A stretch of 6,663 nucleotides of DNA from JBBRLA01 sp038231615 (GTDB lineage Bacteria > Myxococcota_A > Polyangia > Palsa-1104 > JAEUJZ01). Shown here piece by piece: positions 5,839 to 6,663 of the stretch (position 1 is the stretch's first letter; each line of letters begins with the position of its first letter). A program made the position numbers and the translations under genes. The notes beneath the pieces were generated by a model. That model made no database searches. It was not told where the DNA came from and saw only the letters and a list, made by a program, of their open reading frames with translations. The DNA lies in assembly GCA_038231615.1 (NCBI GenBank), contig JBBRLA010000492.1, positions 1 to 6,663 on the forward strand, in the 5' to 3' direction.

Positions 5839-6663
5839 TCAATACCCGTCCGTCAGCGTCTCCATGAAAGCCACCAGATCGGCCTCGTCCTGGACGGAGA
5901 GGCCCAGATTGCCCGCGTTGGCGGCGTTCATCGCGAAGCTCACCTCGGGCGCGGCCCATCCTTCAGCTGGCATATCGCGGGTGTTGTAGAAATGCACGAT
6001 CGACGCCAGGTCGGCAAAGTAACCGTTGTGGCCGTACGGTGCGGTCAGCGCAATATTGCGCAGCGTCGGCGCCTTGAACTTGCCGTCCTGCCGGGGATTG
6101 CGGGTCGGGACCGACAGACCATGGTCAACGTGGCCGGCCCCATCCGGATTGAACGCCGGCGGATCGTTATAGAACAGGTTGTTTGGGTTTTTAGGGATGC
6201 CCAGGTTGTCATAGCCGAAGTCGGTGAACAGCGGTGGGGTCCCATCGGCGGACGGCTTGTCCAGGTGGCACTGCGCGCACCCGCACAGTGTCCCTCCGCC
6301 TTTGAGGGCCAGACAGTTCATCAACCCGCCACCGCTCTTGGGATCGTCGAAGAGTGTCAGGCCGCGTGCCTCGGAAGCTGTCAGCGTGGCCTTGCCCGCC
6401 AGGTAGGCGTCGTATTTGGACGTGAAGCGATTGGGCATGGCCTTGCGCTCGAAGGTGGAGATGGCCTCGGTCATGCGCTGAAACGCCAGTTTGGTGTCGC
6501 CGAAGACATTTGAGCCGAATACGGTCCGGAAGAGCGGCGCATAAGCGGCCATCTGGATCTTGCTCATGAGCGTGGCCTGGTCCGGGTTGCCCATTTCGAT
6601 GGGATTGAGCACCGGGCCACCGGCCTGGACCTCCAGGCTGGCCGCGCGGCCGTCCCAGAACAG
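5839..6663 (-). CDS. MauG/CcpA-like di-haem cytochrome c peroxidase, C-terminal part, truncated at the window end
   Basis: The visible 274 residues are the C-terminal part of a periplasmic di-haem peroxidase (COG1858 type), which reduces hydrogen peroxide with electrons from small c-type donors or, in MauG-like members, modifies a protein partner. Reading begins at LFWDGRAASLE and PVLNPIEMG, conserved just after the first haem domain. One haem-binding CAQCH is seen (residues 129-133, codons at 6279-6265), then FTDFGYDNLGIPKNP and APTLRNIALTAPYGHNGYF...IVHFYNTRD, both strong signatures. The C-terminus LVAFMETLTDGY is also typical. The signal peptide and first CXXCH lie outside the window. Where many relatives have APYMH, this has APYGH. 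Extra cysteines precede the CXXCH (three within the 16 residues before it). The apparent GTG start at 6612 is internal. Confidence 0.93.
   Translation of the reverse strand: MFWDGRAASLEVQAGGPVLNPIEMGNPDQATLMSKIQMAAYAPLFRTVFGSNVFGDTKLAFQRMTEAISTFERKAMPNRFTSKYDAYLAGKATLTASEARGLTLFDDPKSGGGLMNCLALKGGGTLCGCAQCHLDKPSADGTPPLFTDFGYDNLGIPKNPNNLFYNDPPAFNPDGAGHVDHGLSVPTRNPRQDGKFKAPTLRNIALTAPYGHNGYFADLASIVHFYNTRDMPAEGWAAPEVSFAMNAANAGNLGLSVQDEADLVAFMETLTDGY

Noticed and set aside
5818..6513. Plus-strand open frame (231 codons) opposite the peroxidase gene
   Set aside because: The opposite strand carries the haem motif and family signatures; this frame has no ribosome-binding site or known domain.

Overview
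The window is GC-rich bacterial DNA, roughly 60-65% GC by eye. It carries a Cu+-type P-type ATPase and a di-haem MauG/CcpA-type peroxidase at its two ends. This suits a proteobacterium, perhaps a gammaproteobacterium, but nothing here fixes the taxon.

Layout: (1) 2-1057, plus strand: the C-terminal part of a copper-translocating P1B ATPase, cut by the window start. (2) 1082-1675, minus: a Uma2-family (DUF820) PD-(D/E)XK nuclease-like protein, convergent with the ATPase. (3) 1741-4224, minus: a large protein of about 827 aa with an OB-like N-terminal region, an MCM-like AAA+ core, a putative winged helix and an unrecognised acidic/helical C-terminal extension. It lies 65 bp upstream of the Uma2 gene, so the two probably form one transcription unit. 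(4) 4225-4715: a leader and spacer. The part next to the MCM-like gene is AT-rich (about 40% GC by hand count over 4261-4470) and full of short palindromes and repeats. The rest is GC-rich with no recognised gene. (5) 4716-5316, minus: a Phd/YefM antitoxin and an overlapping RelE/ParE toxin, with a TGTACA motif upstream. (6) 5317-5838: a spacer with nested CCTGGG/CCCAGG inverted repeats. (7) 5839-6663, minus: the C-terminal part of a MauG/CcpA-like di-haem cytochrome c peroxidase, cut by the window end.

The middle (about 1082-5316) looks like an accessory patch between two ordinary metabolic or metal-homeostasis genes. The most unusual item is the MCM-like protein. MCM helicases are the replicative helicases of archaea and eukaryotes and are rare in bacteria, where known examples are mostly in mobile elements. 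This one departs from the ATPase consensus at two catalytic positions: Lys for Ser/Thr after the P-loop Lys, and Asp-Asp for Asp-Glu in Walker B. It is paired with a putative nuclease, and its promoter region suggests a nearly leaderless mRNA with several candidate operator sites. A two-gene MCM-like/Uma2 module of unknown role (element replication, defence or DNA processing) is the best candidate here for an undescribed system. That role is inference.
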